NCBI GenBank assembly: GCA_902175065.1
Contig: CABIIJ010000037.1
Span: 18,274-82,273 of the forward strand
DNA length: 64,000 nt
Direction of reading: 5' to 3'
Origin: an uncultured Comamonas sp.
GTDB taxonomy: Bacteria; Pseudomonadota; Gammaproteobacteria; Burkholderiales; Burkholderiaceae_C
The notes under the pieces were generated by a model that did not search any database, had not been told where the DNA came from, and saw only the letters and a list, made by a program, of their open reading frames with translations. The position numbers and the translations under genes are program-made. Shown one piece after another: positions 9,014 through 17,981 of this stretch. Positions within the stretch are counted from its first letter, which is position 1. Every line of letters begins with the position of its first letter.

Positions 9014-10798
9014 ATGTACCAATACACAGAATTCGATCAACAGTTTGTCCGGCTTCGTGCCCAGCAATTTCGTGACCAGTTAGAGCGCTGGGAGCGCGGT
9101 GAGATGACGGATGAGCAATTGCTGCCGCTGCGCCTGCAAAATGGCTGGTACATCCAGCGCTACGCCCCCATGGCGCGTATTGCGGTGCCGTATGGCGAAG
9201 TCAGCAGCGCCCAGTTGCGGATGCTGGCCCGCATTGCCCGCGAGTACGACCAGCCGGATCCTGAACTGTTTGCCCACGCCCAGGCCACGCAAAATGCCCT
9301 GGAAGCTTCCCAGCCCGGGGCCACCTTGCCTGCGCCGCCGTTGCGTTATGGCTACGGCCACTTCACCACGCGCACCAATTGCCAGTTCAACTGGATTCCC
9401 TTGAGCAAAGCCGCCGACGTGATGGAGCTGCTGGCCAGCGTGCAGATGCACGGCATCCAGACCAGCGGTAACGACATCCGCAACATCAACTGCGATGCCT
9501 GGGAGGGGATTGCCGAGGACGGTGTGGTCGATTGCCGCCCGTTTGCCGAAATTACCCGCCAGTGGAGTTCGCTGCACCCCGAATTCAGCTACCTGCCGCG
9601 CAAATTCAAGATCTCGTTCAACGGTGCGGTGGAAGACCGTGCGGCCACCGGCTGGTACGACATTGGCCTGCTGGGGGTGAAAAACGCTGCCGGCGAGGTC
9701 GGCTTTACCGTCAAGGTGGGCGGCGGCATGGGGCGTACCCCCGTGGTGGGCAGCGTGGTGCGCGAATTTCTGCCCTGGAACCAGTTGCTCAACTACATCG
9801 AAGCCATCGTGCGTGTCTACAACAGCTACGGGCGGCGTGACAACAAGTGGAAGGCCCGCATCAAGATGCTGGTCAAGGCCGAAGGCCAGGCATTCATCGA
9901 TGCGGTGGAGAAGGAATTCCAGGCCATCGTCGAGCTGGATGGCGCACCGCACACCATCACCCAGGCCGAGTTCGACCGGGTCAGCCGCCACTTCGTCGTG
10001 CCTGCGCTGACCCCGGCAAACCTGCCGACGACCACCGATACCGGCGGCGAGCAATACCAGCGCTGGCTGACGCACAACGTGCGCGGCCACAAGCTGCCGG
10101 GGATGAGAACCGTCACCCTGTCGTTCAAGCGCCCCGGTTTTGCCCCCGGGGATGCGGATGCAGCCACGATGGAAGCCCTGGCCCAGCTGGCCGAGCAGTT
10201 CAGCGCCGGCGAAGCCCGCCTGACGCACGAGCAGAACCTGCTGCTGCCCTGGGTGTTTGAAAGCGATCTGCCCGCCCTGTACCAGGTGGCCGAGGCGCTT
10301 GGCCTGGCCACGCCCAATATCGGGCTGCTGACCGACATGATTGCCTGCCCGGGCGGTGACTTCTGCTCGCTGGCCAACGCCCGCTCGCTGCACATTGCGG
10401 CGCACATCACCCAGCGCTACCAGGACCTGGACGAGTTGCTGGACATCGGCCCCATCGATCTGCACATGAGCGGCTGCATCAACAGCTGCGGCCACCACCA
10501 CAGCGGGCACATCGGCATCCTGGGCGTGGACAAGGATGGCAAGGAGTGGTACCAGATCACCCTGGGCGGGGCCGATGGCAGCAGTCTGTCCGGCCCGGCC
10601 ATTGGCGGCAAGGTGGTTGGCCCCGCGTTCTGTGCCGCCGAGGTGCCCGACGTGATCGAGGCACTGTTGCGCACCTACCGCGCCTTGCGCCAGCCCGGCG
10701 AGCAGTTCATCGACGCGCTGCGCCGCATTGGCCACGATCCGTTCAAGCAGGCGGCCAACGCCGCCCGCCATCCCCGTGTAGAAGCTGCTGCCATTTGA
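9014..10798 (+). CDS. cysI: Assimilatory sulfite reductase haemoprotein (nitrite/sulfite reductase family)
   Basis: Six-electron reduction of sulfite to sulfide using sirohaem and a coupled 4Fe-4S cluster. The 594-residue protein has the duplicated nitrite/sulfite reductase half-domains. The cofactor cysteines are visible: CPGGDFC (Cys445, Cys451) and CINSC (Cys488, Cys492). It begins an operon with DUF934, cysH, cysD and cysN, so sulfite rather than nitrite is the likely substrate. No NADPH flavoprotein subunit (CysJ) lies in the window, so a ferredoxin-like donor or the DUF934 protein may supply electrons. Confidence 0.9.
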   Translation: MYQYTEFDQQFVRLRAQQFRDQLERWERGEMTDEQLLPLRLQNGWYIQRYAPMARIAVPYGEVSSAQLRMLARIAREYDQPDPELFAHAQATQNALEASQPGATLPAPPLRYGYGHFTTRTNCQFNWIPLSKAADVMELLASVQMHGIQTSGNDIRNINCDAWEGIAEDGVVDCRPFAEITRQWSSLHPEFSYLPRKFKISFNGAVEDRAATGWYDIGLLGVKNAAGEVGFTVKVGGGMGRTPVVGSVVREFLPWNQLLNYIEAIVRVYNSYGRRDNKWKARIKMLVKAEGQAFIDAVEKEFQAIVELDGAPHTITQAEFDRVSRHFVVPALTPANLPTTTDTGGEQYQRWLTHNVRGHKLPGMRTVTLSFKRPGFAPGDADAATMEALAQLAEQFSAGEARLTHEQNLLLPWVFESDLPALYQVAEALGLATPNIGLLTDMIACPGGDFCSLANARSLHIAAHITQRYQDLDELLDIGPIDLHMSGCINSCGHHHSGHIGILGVDKDGKEWYQITLGGADGSSLSGPAIGGKVVGPAFCAAEVPDVIEALLRTYRALRQPGEQFIDALRRIGHDPFKQAANAARHPRVEAAAI

Positions 10799-10820
10799 AC
10801 CGAATCAAGGAGTTTTTACT

Positions 10821-11228
10821 ATGAAAATCATTGCACATGGCGCTGGCGTGGAAAGCCTGAATGCGCAAAAACTCTTGGAAGTTGCGAATGATGTCGAAGT
10901 GGCTGACCTGGTGGCCAGCGGCGCTCTGGAGGGGGTGGACCTGGTGGTGCTGCACTTTCCCAAATTCACCGATGGCCGCGCCTACTCCCAGGCCACGCTG
11001 CTGCACCGGCGCTATCGCTTCCAGGGCAGCATCTGCGCCACGGGCGACGTGCTGATCGACCAGCTGGTGCACATGCACCGCAGCGGTTTTACCCATGCCG
11101 TCCTGGCCGAAGGGGTGAATGCCGATGCCGCGCAGCGCCAGTTCGACCGCTTTACTGCCTTCTACCAGGGTGACGTGCTGGAGCAGCGCCCCCTGTTTGC
11201 CCGTCTGGCGGCTCAGGAGGTCGCATGA
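10821..11228 (+). CDS. DUF934 family protein of the sulfite reduction operon
   Basis: 135-residue soluble protein with ALEGVDLVVLHFPKFTDGRAYSQ-type sequence, LLHRRYRFQGSI and GDVLIDQL, features of DUF934 proteins. These are found next to sulfite reductase in proteobacteria and annotated as probable sulfite-reduction accessory proteins. The exact role is unknown, and an electron-transfer or assembly function is inferred from context. AAGGAG precedes the ATG, and the 3' end overlaps cysH by 4 nt. Confidence 0.85.
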   Translation: MKIIAHGAGVESLNAQKLLEVANDVEVADLVASGALEGVDLVVLHFPKFTDGRAYSQATLLHRRYRFQGSICATGDVLIDQLVHMHRSGFTHAVLAEGVNADAAQRQFDRFTAFYQGDVLEQRPLFARLAAQEVA

Positions 11229-11857
11229 ACGCCTTGCACACTACCGATCTCGCCCGCATCAACGCCGACCTGGGCCATGACGCGCCCGCATTGGTGCGCT
11301 GGGCCACTGGCCTGGGGCTGCGCTCGATCGTGACGACCAACTTCCGCCCGTTTGAAGCCGTCATCCTGCACATGGTCGCCCAGGCGCAGCCCGACGTGCC
11401 GGTGATCTGGATGGACAACGGTTACAACACCGAAGCCACCTACCGCTTTGCCGACGAAGTCACCCGGCAACTGGGGCTGAACCTGAAAATCTACCTGCCG
11501 CTGCGCACCCGTGCCCACCGCGAAGCAGTGGATGGCCCCGTCCCCGCGCTGGACGATCCGGGCCACGCTGCCTTCACGCAGGAGGTCAAACTCGAACCCT
11601 TCGCCCGCGCCTTGCGCGAGACGGCACCCCAGGTCTGGTTCACCGCGCTGCGGGCCACCGACAGCGCCGTGCGTGCCCAGATGGAGCCGGTCAGCATCAA
11701 CCCGGACGGCCTCGTCAAAGTCGCCCCGCTGCTGCACTGGTCGTCCAAGGACTTGTACGACTACTGCCAGCAGCACGGCCTGCCCAACAACTTTGACTAC
11801 GTAGACCCCACCAAGGGCGAAGACCAGCGCGAATGCGGTTTGCACCTGCAACACTGA
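11225..11857 (+). CDS. cysH: Sulfonucleotide (PAPS/APS) reductase CysH
   Basis: Reduces activated sulfate to sulfite. The 210-residue product keeps the catalytic C-terminal ECGLH (Cys204) and the nucleotide-binding fold (PVIWMDNGYNTEATYRF). It has only one other cysteine (Cys181) and lacks the CC...CxxC iron-sulfur motif of APS reductases, so by sequence it is of the thioredoxin-dependent PAPS type. The usual SSSFG-like loop is replaced by TTNFRPF. It overlaps DUF934 by ATGA after an AGGAGG site. No APS kinase is seen nearby. Confidence 0.85.
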   Translation: MNALHTTDLARINADLGHDAPALVRWATGLGLRSIVTTNFRPFEAVILHMVAQAQPDVPVIWMDNGYNTEATYRFADEVTRQLGLNLKIYLPLRTRAHREAVDGPVPALDDPGHAAFTQEVKLEPFARALRETAPQVWFTALRATDSAVRAQMEPVSINPDGLVKVAPLLHWSSKDLYDYCQQHGLPNNFDYVDPTKGEDQRECGLHLQH

Positions 11858-11860
11858 AAC

Positions 11861-11906
11861 AATAGCTGCAAGCGCTTTACTGGTAAGTGTTAGAGCCTGA
11901 TTTTAT
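11861..11906 (+). repeat. Dispersed short repeat, family 2, copy 1 (intergenic)
   Basis: Sequence of the form AATAGCTGCAAGCGCTT, TACTGGTAAG, then TGTTAGAGCCTGATTTTAT. It is similar to segments at 21491-21540 and 41938-41988 (reverse strand). It fills the cysH-cysD spacer and ends just before the cysD ribosome-binding site. I recall comparable repeats in Comamonadaceae, which could not be checked here. Confidence 0.6.
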
Positions 11907-11916
11907 GAGGAAAACA

Positions 11917-12849
11917 ATGAATGCCCCGCTGTCTCCCGATCTGCTGACGGCCGTCAGCAACCGCCATCTGGATGCCCTGGAGGAAGAAACCATCTTCATC
12001 CTGCGCGAAGTGGCCGCCGCTTTCGAGCGTCCCGCCCTGCTGTTTTCGGGCGGCAAGGATTCGCTGGTCATGCTCAAGTGCGCGGAAAAAGCCTTTGGCG
12101 CGGGCCGCCTGCCGTTTCCGCTGTTGATGATCGACACCGGCCACAACTTCCCGGAAATGCTGGCTTACCGTGACCAACGCGCCCAGGAACTGGGGGCCGA
12201 GCTGATCGTGCGCAGCGTCGAGGACAGCATGGCCCGGGGTACCGTGCGCCTGTCGCACCCCGACGAGCCGCGCAACCCGCACCAGGCCGTCACGCTGCTG
12301 GAGGCGATCGAGGAATTTCGCTTCGACGCCCTCATCGGCGGCGCCCGCCGCGACGAGGAAAAAGCCCGCGCCAAGGAGCGCATCTTCAGCCACCGCGACA
12401 GCTTCGGCCAGTGGCAGCCCAAGGCCCAGCGCCCCGAGCTGTGGACGCTGTTCAACACCCGCATTGCGCCGGGCGAGCATTTCCGCGTCTTCCCCATCAG
12501 CAACTGGACGGAGCTGGACGTGTGGCAATACATTGCCCGCGAAAACGTCGGCCTGCCGCCGCTGTACTACGCGCACCAGCGCCAGGTGATCGAGCGCCGG
12601 GGCCTGCTGGTGCCCGTCTCGCCCCTGACCCCGCCCAAGGACGGCGAGCAGGTGCAGACCCGCACCGTGCGCTTTCGCACCCTGGGCGACATCACCTGCA
12701 CCTGCCCCGTGGAAAGCAGCGCCGCCACCCCGGCGGAGATCGTGCTGGAAACCTTGAGCGTGCAGGTCAGCGAACGCGGCGCCACGCGCATGGACGACAA
12801 GACCAGCGACGCCTCGATGGAAAAACGCAAGAAAGAGGGCTACTTCTAA
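11917..12849 (+). CDS. cysD: Sulfate adenylyltransferase subunit 2
   Basis: Catalytic subunit of ATP sulfurylase, forming APS from ATP and sulfate. The 310-residue product has the PP-loop ALLFSGGKDSLVML and ends MEKRKKEGYF, as in CysD. Earlier in-frame starts (GTG 11887, ATG 11905) are possible, but the ATG at 11917 follows GAGGAAAA at correct spacing and gives the usual N-terminus. It abuts cysN directly. Confidence 0.95.
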   Translation: MNAPLSPDLLTAVSNRHLDALEEETIFILREVAAAFERPALLFSGGKDSLVMLKCAEKAFGAGRLPFPLLMIDTGHNFPEMLAYRDQRAQELGAELIVRSVEDSMARGTVRLSHPDEPRNPHQAVTLLEAIEEFRFDALIGGARRDEEKARAKERIFSHRDSFGQWQPKAQRPELWTLFNTRIAPGEHFRVFPISNWTELDVWQYIARENVGLPPLYYAHQRQVIERRGLLVPVSPLTPPKDGEQVQTRTVRFRTLGDITCTCPVESSAATPAEIVLETLSVQVSERGATRMDDKTSDASMEKRKKEGYF

Positions 12850-14208
12850 ATGACGACGATCGCCAACACCCCGGAACAGGCGGGCCTGAACGTGCCAAAA
12901 GACGAAAATTTTTCTGCCCTGCGCTTTATTACCTGCGGCAGCGTGGACGACGGGAAAAGCACCCTGATCGGCCGCCTCCTGGTCGATAGCCGCAGCGTGC
13001 TGCAAGACCAGGTGGCCGGTGTCACCAAAGGCGGGGAGGTGGATCTGGCGCAGCTCACCGACGGCCTGGCCTCCGAGCGCGAGCAGGGCATCACCATTGA
13101 CGTGGCCTGGCGTTACTTTGCCACCGACCAGCGCAAATTCATCATTGGCGACGCCCCCGGCCACGAGCAGTACACGCGCAACATGGTCACGGCCGCCTCG
13201 CAGGCCGATGCCGCCATCGTGCTGGTCGATGCCACCAAGCTGGACTGGGCCAACCCGGGGTTGCCGTTGCTGGCACAAACCCGCCGCCACAGCCTGCTGG
13301 TGCAATTGCTGCGCGTGCCTGCGCTGGTGTTTGCCGTGAACAAGCTCGATGCCGTGGCCGACCCGGTGCTGGCCTTCGCGCACATCCAGGGGGCGCTGCA
13401 AAAATTCGCCCAGGAAGCGGGCATTGCCGTGGCCGCCACCGTTCCCATCTCCGCCCTGCTGGGCTGGAACGTGGTGACCCCGCACGAAGGCTGGTGCAAC
13501 TACCAGGGCCCCAGCCTGTTGCAAATTTTGGCCAACCTGCCCGTGACTCCGGCGGATACCCATCTGCCCCTGGCCTTCCCGGTGCAGTGGGTGGAAAAAT
13601 TCTCCTCGTCTGCCGACACCAGCCAGGGCCGGCGCATCTTCTGGGGGCGCGTGGCCGCCGGGCAGGTGCAGCCGGGCCAGCAGGTGCAGGTCTTCCCCAG
13701 CGGGCAACTGGCGACCGTGGCCCAGGTACTCACCCACACCCGCCAGCCCCAGGCCGTGGCTGCGGGCCTGAGTGCCGGTGTGGTGCTCGACCGCGAGGTG
13801 GACGTCTCGCGTGGCGACTGGCTGCTGCCTGCCCCGGAAGCGGCCCCCGTGGCCGAAGACGACTTTGACGCCCCCGCGGCCATCAGCCCCTGGCCCGCCA
13901 GCAAGCAACTGACCGCCACCGTGGCCTGGATGGACGACGAGCCTTTGGTCATTGGCCGCGTCTACTGGGCGCTGCACGGCCACCGCTGGGTCAAGGCCAA
14001 GGTGCAGCAAGTGCTGTTCAGCCTGGACGTGCATACCCTGGCGCAGCAGGACGCCACCCAGCTCGCGCCCAACGCCATCGGCCAGGTGCAACTGCTGCTC
14101 CAGGAAGCCGTGCCTGCCGCGCCCTTTGCCCAGGCGCGGGTGCTTGGCTCGCTCATCCTGGTGGATACCGCCAGCCACAAGACTGCCGGGGCGGTGCTGG
14201 TGCAATAA
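12850..14208 (+). CDS. cysN: Sulfate adenylyltransferase subunit 1 (GTPase)
   Basis: GTP-driven regulatory subunit of ATP sulfurylase. G1 is GSVDDGKST (residues 30-38), G3 is DAPGHEQY (101-108) and G4 is NKLD (164-167), followed by EF-Tu-like beta-barrel domains. The 452-residue length matches stand-alone CysN, with no CysC kinase domain fused at the C-terminus. It starts on the base after the cysD stop. It is convergent with the LysR gene, with 11 bp between. Confidence 0.95.
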   Translation: MTTIANTPEQAGLNVPKDENFSALRFITCGSVDDGKSTLIGRLLVDSRSVLQDQVAGVTKGGEVDLAQLTDGLASEREQGITIDVAWRYFATDQRKFIIGDAPGHEQYTRNMVTAASQADAAIVLVDATKLDWANPGLPLLAQTRRHSLLVQLLRVPALVFAVNKLDAVADPVLAFAHIQGALQKFAQEAGIAVAATVPISALLGWNVVTPHEGWCNYQGPSLLQILANLPVTPADTHLPLAFPVQWVEKFSSSADTSQGRRIFWGRVAAGQVQPGQQVQVFPSGQLATVAQVLTHTRQPQAVAAGLSAGVVLDREVDVSRGDWLLPAPEAAPVAEDDFDAPAAISPWPASKQLTATVAWMDDEPLVIGRVYWALHGHRWVKAKVQQVLFSLDVHTLAQQDATQLAPNAIGQVQLLLQEAVPAAPFAQARVLGSLILVDTASHKTAGAVLVQ

Positions 14209-14219
14209 GCCGGTTCACG

Positions 14220-15122
14220 CTAGCCCTTTTCCCCATACGCGTGACAAGCCTGCACGAAGGCTGCCAGTGCGGCCGTCAGGGTGTGGGCCGGGCGTTGCAA
14301 TAAAGAGAAATCACGCCGCAGGGGCGGCAGGGGGCTGGGCAGGACGACCAGTTCGCCCCGGTTCAGCCAGGGCTGCACCAGGACACGGGACAGGCAGCCA
14401 ATGCCCAGCCCCAGCGCGGCGCAGCGGGCAATGGCTTCCGAGCTGCCCAGGGTCGAGCAGGTGGCGGGCCACTCCTGCAGCAGCGGCAACAGGCTGTGTT
14501 CCAGCACCTCGCGCGTGCCTGAACCGGGTTCGCGCAGCAGCCAGTGGGCCTGGCGCAGCGCGGCAATATCGCAACGGCTTTGCGTCCAGCGTGAGCCTGG
14601 GCGGGCGACGAGCAGCAGCTCGTCCCGGTACCACGGCTGGCGCTGTAGCGCCGGGGTGCGGCAAGGCCCTTCGGTCAGGCCCAGGTCGACCTCCAGCGCC
14701 AGCACCGCGTGCTCTACCTGTTCGCTATTGCCAATGCGCAGATCCACGCTGATGTGCGGGTGGGTGGCTGTCAGGCGGGCCAGCACCAGGGGCAGGACAT
14801 GGTTGCCGATGGTGCTGCTGGCGGCCAGGTGCAGGCGCACCGGCTGGGTGCTGGTACCGGCGGCACCGACGCTCAGGGCCAGATGCTGGGCCTGCTCCAG
14901 CAGGCTGCGGGCCTGTGGCAGCAGGGTGCGGCCCGTGGCGTTCAGCACCAGGGCGCGGCCCTGGCGCTCGAACAGCGTGGTGCCCAGTACGCGTTCGAGC
15001 TGCTGCAGCGCCGCACTGGTCGCCGATTGGGACAGCCCCAGCGCCCCGGCTGCTGCCACGGTGGAACCATGGCGCACCACGGCGGTAAACACTTCCATCT
15101 GGCGCAGCGTCATGGGCAGCAT
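14220..15122 (-). CDS. LysR-family transcriptional regulator (YeiE-like)
   Basis: 300-residue regulator with an N-terminal winged helix-turn-helix (LRQMEVFTAVVRHGSTVAAA, then LSQSATSAALQQLERVLG, residues about 6-50) and a periplasmic-binding-protein-like effector domain. The resemblance of its N-terminus to E. coli YeiE, together with the divergent yeiH-type gene, suggests that it controls that transporter. A role in the neighbouring sulfur operon is possible but not shown. The start at 15122 has AGGAT upstream, and a second ATG at 15113 is an alternative. Confidence 0.85.
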   Translation of the reverse strand: MLPMTLRQMEVFTAVVRHGSTVAAAGALGLSQSATSAALQQLERVLGTTLFERQGRALVLNATGRTLLPQARSLLEQAQHLALSVGAAGTSTQPVRLHLAASSTIGNHVLPLVLARLTATHPHISVDLRIGNSEQVEHAVLALEVDLGLTEGPCRTPALQRQPWYRDELLLVARPGSRWTQSRCDIAALRQAHWLLREPGSGTREVLEHSLLPLLQEWPATCSTLGSSEAIARCAALGLGIGCLSRVLVQPWLNRGELVVLPSPLPPLRRDFSLLQRPAHTLTAALAAFVQACHAYGEKG

Positions 15123-15209
15123 GGCACATCCTATCTATCGATTTTTTAGTTAAGCGCAACGTAAATTATTCGTTATACAAGCGCGGGTCGTATCCCTACA
15201 GTCGCGCCC
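15123..15209. promoter_or_regulatory. Divergent LysR/yeiH promoter region
   Basis: 87-bp AT-rich spacer between the divergent genes. AACG (15158-15161) and CGTT (15171-15174) flank TAAATTATT, a dyad of the size bound by LysR-type regulators. It is a probable autoregulatory and activator site, inferred from position. Confidence 0.4.
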
Positions 15210-16241
15210 ATGCAAATTGTGACTGGATTGGGATCTCGGGCCGTACCGGGGCTGGTATTGACCGGGGCGGGTGCCCTGCTGTGCATGTTTCTGGAGCGCC
15301 TGCCGCTGCTGCAAGCCTGGAGCCTGGGGGCGCTGACCCTGGCGATCGGCCTGGGCATGGTGCTGGGGCATGTGCCGTGGCTGCAAGGCGCGGGCGCGGC
15401 CCGCTGGGCGGCCGGGGTGCAACTGGCCAAAGGGCCGGTGTTGCGGGCCGGTATCGTGCTCTACGGCCTGCGCTTGAGCGTGCAGGACATCGCCGCCCTG
15501 GGCTGGGGCGCTGTAGCGCTGGATGTGTTCATCCTGACCAGCACCGTGGCGCTGGCCTGGGCGCTGGGGCGCTACGTGTTGAAGCTGGACCCGCGCAGCG
15601 CCTTGCTCATTGGTGCGGGCAGTGCCATTTGCGGTGCGGCGGCCGTGCTGGCGACCGCCCCGGTGGCCCAGGCGCGGGAGCGCGATGTGGGCGTGGCCGT
15701 GGCGACGGTGGTGGTGTTTGGCACGTTGGCGATGTTTCTGTACCCCTGGCTGGCCGGTGTGCTGTGGCCTGGAACGGCGCACACCAGCCCCGGTTATGGC
15801 GTGTACGTGGGCGCAACCGTGCACGAAGTGGCGCAGGTGGTGGTGGCTGCCAGCGCCGTAGGGGGGCAGGCCGCGCATACCGCGGTGATTACCAAGATGC
15901 TGCGCGTGCTGCTGCTGGCCCCGTTTTTACTCATCCTGTCGTGGTGGCTGGGGCGTGGTGCCCAGGCGGATGGGGAGCGTGGACGTATCACCGTCCCCTG
16001 GTTTGCTGTGGGGTTTGTCGCAGTAGTGTTCCTGCATCCTGGCCTGCCGGCGCAACTGGTGCGCCTGGGGGTGTTGCTGGATCAGGGGCTGCTGGCCATG
16101 GCCATGCTGGCTTTGGGGATGGGCATCCAGTGGCAGGCGTTGCGCCGTGCCGGGGCCAGGCCCTTGTGGCTGGCGGGGGCGTTGTGGCTGTGGTTGCTGG
16201 GCGCTGGTGCCGTGCTGACGCGCTGGGGGTGGCCTGCGTAA
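15210..16241 (+). CDS. yeiH: YeiH-type putative sulfate exporter family membrane protein
   Basis: 343-residue inner-membrane protein with about ten hydrophobic segments. Family-typical sequence includes LLIGAGSAICGAAAVLATAP and VGATVHEVAQVVVAA. The family (formerly UPF0324) is called a putative sulfate exporter by homology only, and the substrate is uncertain. It is divergent from a YeiE-like LysR gene, as in enterobacteria, and next to the sulfate assimilation operon. Confidence 0.85.
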   Translation: MQIVTGLGSRAVPGLVLTGAGALLCMFLERLPLLQAWSLGALTLAIGLGMVLGHVPWLQGAGAARWAAGVQLAKGPVLRAGIVLYGLRLSVQDIAALGWGAVALDVFILTSTVALAWALGRYVLKLDPRSALLIGAGSAICGAAAVLATAPVAQARERDVGVAVATVVVFGTLAMFLYPWLAGVLWPGTAHTSPGYGVYVGATVHEVAQVVVAASAVGGQAAHTAVITKMLRVLLLAPFLLILSWWLGRGAQADGERGRITVPWFAVGFVAVVFLHPGLPAQLVRLGVLLDQGLLAMAMLALGMGIQWQALRRAGARPLWLAGALWLWLLGAGAVLTRWGWPA

Positions 16242-16300
16242 GCAGTCGCACATTCGCCGGGCGGGGGATAGGGACGACAGGGAAGGCCTGCATACAATAG

Positions 16301-16321
16301 GAATGAGAATGTATATCATTC
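16301..16321. promoter_or_regulatory. Candidate Fur box upstream of the first ECF sigma gene
   Basis: GAATGA (16301-16306) and TCATTC (16316-16321) form a perfect 6-bp inverted repeat with a 9-bp AT-rich centre, close to the Fur consensus. It lies about 40-60 bp before the sigma factor start, as expected for an iron-repressed FecI-type gene. Confidence 0.65.
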
Positions 16322-16361
16322 GTTGCATTTTTATTCCCCGACACCTTGCCTTTTGCGCACC

Positions 16362-16889
16362 ATGCCTGCTGCCGAAACCGTTACCTATCGCGAAGTCGCC
16401 ACCCTCTACGCCGACCACCACGGCTGGCTGCAAGGCTGGCTGCGCCGCCGGATCGGCCATGCCGGGGATGCGGCAGACCTGGCGCAGGACACCTTTGTGC
16501 GCCTGCTCGATGCCCCCGACGAGACGCCCGAGAAGCAGGCCAACTGGCAACTGCGCGAACCGCGTGCCTATCTCACGCTGATCGCCAAACGGCTCGTGGC
16601 CAATCTGTACCGGCGCCGCTCCCTGGAGCAGGCCTACCTGGAGGCCTTGGGCCAGATGTCCGAGCCCATGGCGCCATCGCCCGAGGAACGGGCCATCCTG
16701 CTGGAAACACTGCAGGAAGTGGACGCCGTCCTGGATGGACTCAAGCCCCTGGTGCGGGCGGCCTTTCTGCTGGCGCAGCTCGAAGGACTGGGCTATGCCG
16801 AGATCGCTGCGCGTCAGGCCTTGAGCGAACGCACCGTCAAGCGCTACATGGCGCAGGCCATGGCCCGCTGCATTGTGCTGCTGCCATGA
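16362..16889 (+). CDS. FecI-type ECF RNA polymerase sigma factor 1
   Basis: 175-residue ECF sigma factor of the iron-starvation group. Sigma region 2 is seen in VATLYADHHGWLQGWLRRR and AADLAQDTFVRLL (residues about 10-55). Region 4 is in EGLGYAEIAARQALSERTVKRYMAQA near the C-terminus. It should transcribe the receptor gene at 17982 when released by the FecR protein encoded next. A TTG-initiated extension to 16323 is possible, but MPAAETVTY at 16362 matches sigma 2. Its stop overlaps fecR by ATGA. Confidence 0.9.
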   Translation: MPAAETVTYREVATLYADHHGWLQGWLRRRIGHAGDAADLAQDTFVRLLDAPDETPEKQANWQLREPRAYLTLIAKRLVANLYRRRSLEQAYLEALGQMSEPMAPSPEERAILLETLQEVDAVLDGLKPLVRAAFLLAQLEGLGYAEIAARQALSERTVKRYMAQAMARCIVLLP

Positions 16890-17878
16890 GCACGGCGCAT
16901 CGAACCTCCGCCGCAGCGGGCGGCACCGCCATCAGCGAAAAAGTGGCGCTGCAGGCTGCCGAATGGTTTTTCCTGCTGCAGGACGGTAAGGTCAGCGCCC
17001 AGGACCATCAGCGTTGCCAACGCTGGCGTGCGGCCCACCCTGCGCATGAAGCCGCCTGGCAGAAGGCGCAGCAGGTTGGGCAGCGGTTTGCGCAATTGCC
17101 GCCATCGCTGGCGCTGACCACGCTGAACCGCCCGGCAGCGCAGCGCCGGGCTGCCGCCCAGGCCCTGGCCGTATTGCTGCTGGCGGCACCTGCCGGGTGG
17201 CTGGCCTGGCGCCAAGCGGGGGGCATCGACCTATGGGCCGACTACCGCAGTGCCACGGGAGAGCGCCGCGAGGTCGTTCTGGCCGATGGCAGCAGTGTCC
17301 AGCTGGATACGGCCAGCGCCATCGATGTCCATTTCGATAGCGAGTTGCGCTTGATCCGCCTGTGCCATGGCGCGATTCATGTGCAGACGGCGGCCGATCC
17401 GCAGCCCGCGTATCGCCCCTTCGTGGTGGCCACGGAGCAAGGCCGGCTGCGTGCGTTGGGCACGCGCTTTACCGTGCGCCAGGACGGCGGCTTCACCCGT
17501 GTGGCCGTATTCGAAGGTGCGGTGGAAATGCGCCCGGCAGACAGCGCGGCCCCGGCACAGGTGCTCCAGGCGGGCCAGCAGGCGCAGATGGGCGAGCGCG
17601 AAATCAGCGCCATCGAAGCCGTGCCGCCCCATGCCGATGGCTGGACGCGCGGCGTGCTGCAGGTGCGCAATATGCGCCTGGATGATTTTGCGGCGGAGCT
17701 GGCACGCTACCGCCCCGGCATCGTGCGCTGCGATCCTGCCGTGGCCGGGCTGCGCATCTCGGGCGCATTCCAGTTGCGCGACACCACCCCCGTGCTGGAC
17801 AGCCTGCCCCAGGTGCTGCCCGTCGCCGTGCGGTACCGCACGCGCTACTGGGCCACGCTGACCGCGCCGGGTGATTGA
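16886..17878 (+). CDS. FecR-family anti-sigma factor / signal transducer 1
   Basis: 330-residue inner-membrane regulator. It has an N-terminal cytoplasmic anti-sigma domain (about residues 20-70, AAEWFFLLQDGKVSAQDHQR), one membrane segment (about 92-108) and a periplasmic FecR domain with VVLADGSSVQLDT and RALGTRFTV. The Gly192-Thr193 bond corresponds to the self-cleavage site known for FoxR/FpvR-type proteins. The C-terminal part (FAAELARYRPGIVRC) is STN-like and should touch the receptor signalling domain. Translationally coupled to the sigma gene. Confidence 0.9.
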   Translation: MSTAHRTSAAAGGTAISEKVALQAAEWFFLLQDGKVSAQDHQRCQRWRAAHPAHEAAWQKAQQVGQRFAQLPPSLALTTLNRPAAQRRAAAQALAVLLLAAPAGWLAWRQAGGIDLWADYRSATGERREVVLADGSSVQLDTASAIDVHFDSELRLIRLCHGAIHVQTAADPQPAYRPFVVATEQGRLRALGTRFTVRQDGGFTRVAVFEGAVEMRPADSAAPAQVLQAGQQAQMGEREISAIEAVPPHADGWTRGVLQVRNMRLDDFAAELARYRPGIVRCDPAVAGLRISGAFQLRDTTPVLDSLPQVLPVAVRYRTRYWATLTAPGD

Positions 17879-17910
17879 AAAAATTTTTGCGTACCGGCTC
17901 CAAAAAACTG
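17878..17910 (+). promoter_or_regulatory. Candidate ECF-sigma promoter upstream of receptor 1
   Basis: An A/T tract AAAAAATTTTTGCG begins at the last base of the fecR1 stop codon (17878-17891). The same type of tract begins at the fecR2 stop (22041-22053) before receptor 2. Conserved position and sequence suggest the -35 region of the cognate ECF sigma factor. This is an inference from two copies. Confidence 0.4.
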
Positions 17911-17981
17911 TCCCTTTTCCCGATCTGGCGTGTGAAGCCTTGGAAACCTTGATTCACACACCTTTCAGGAGCAATACATCC

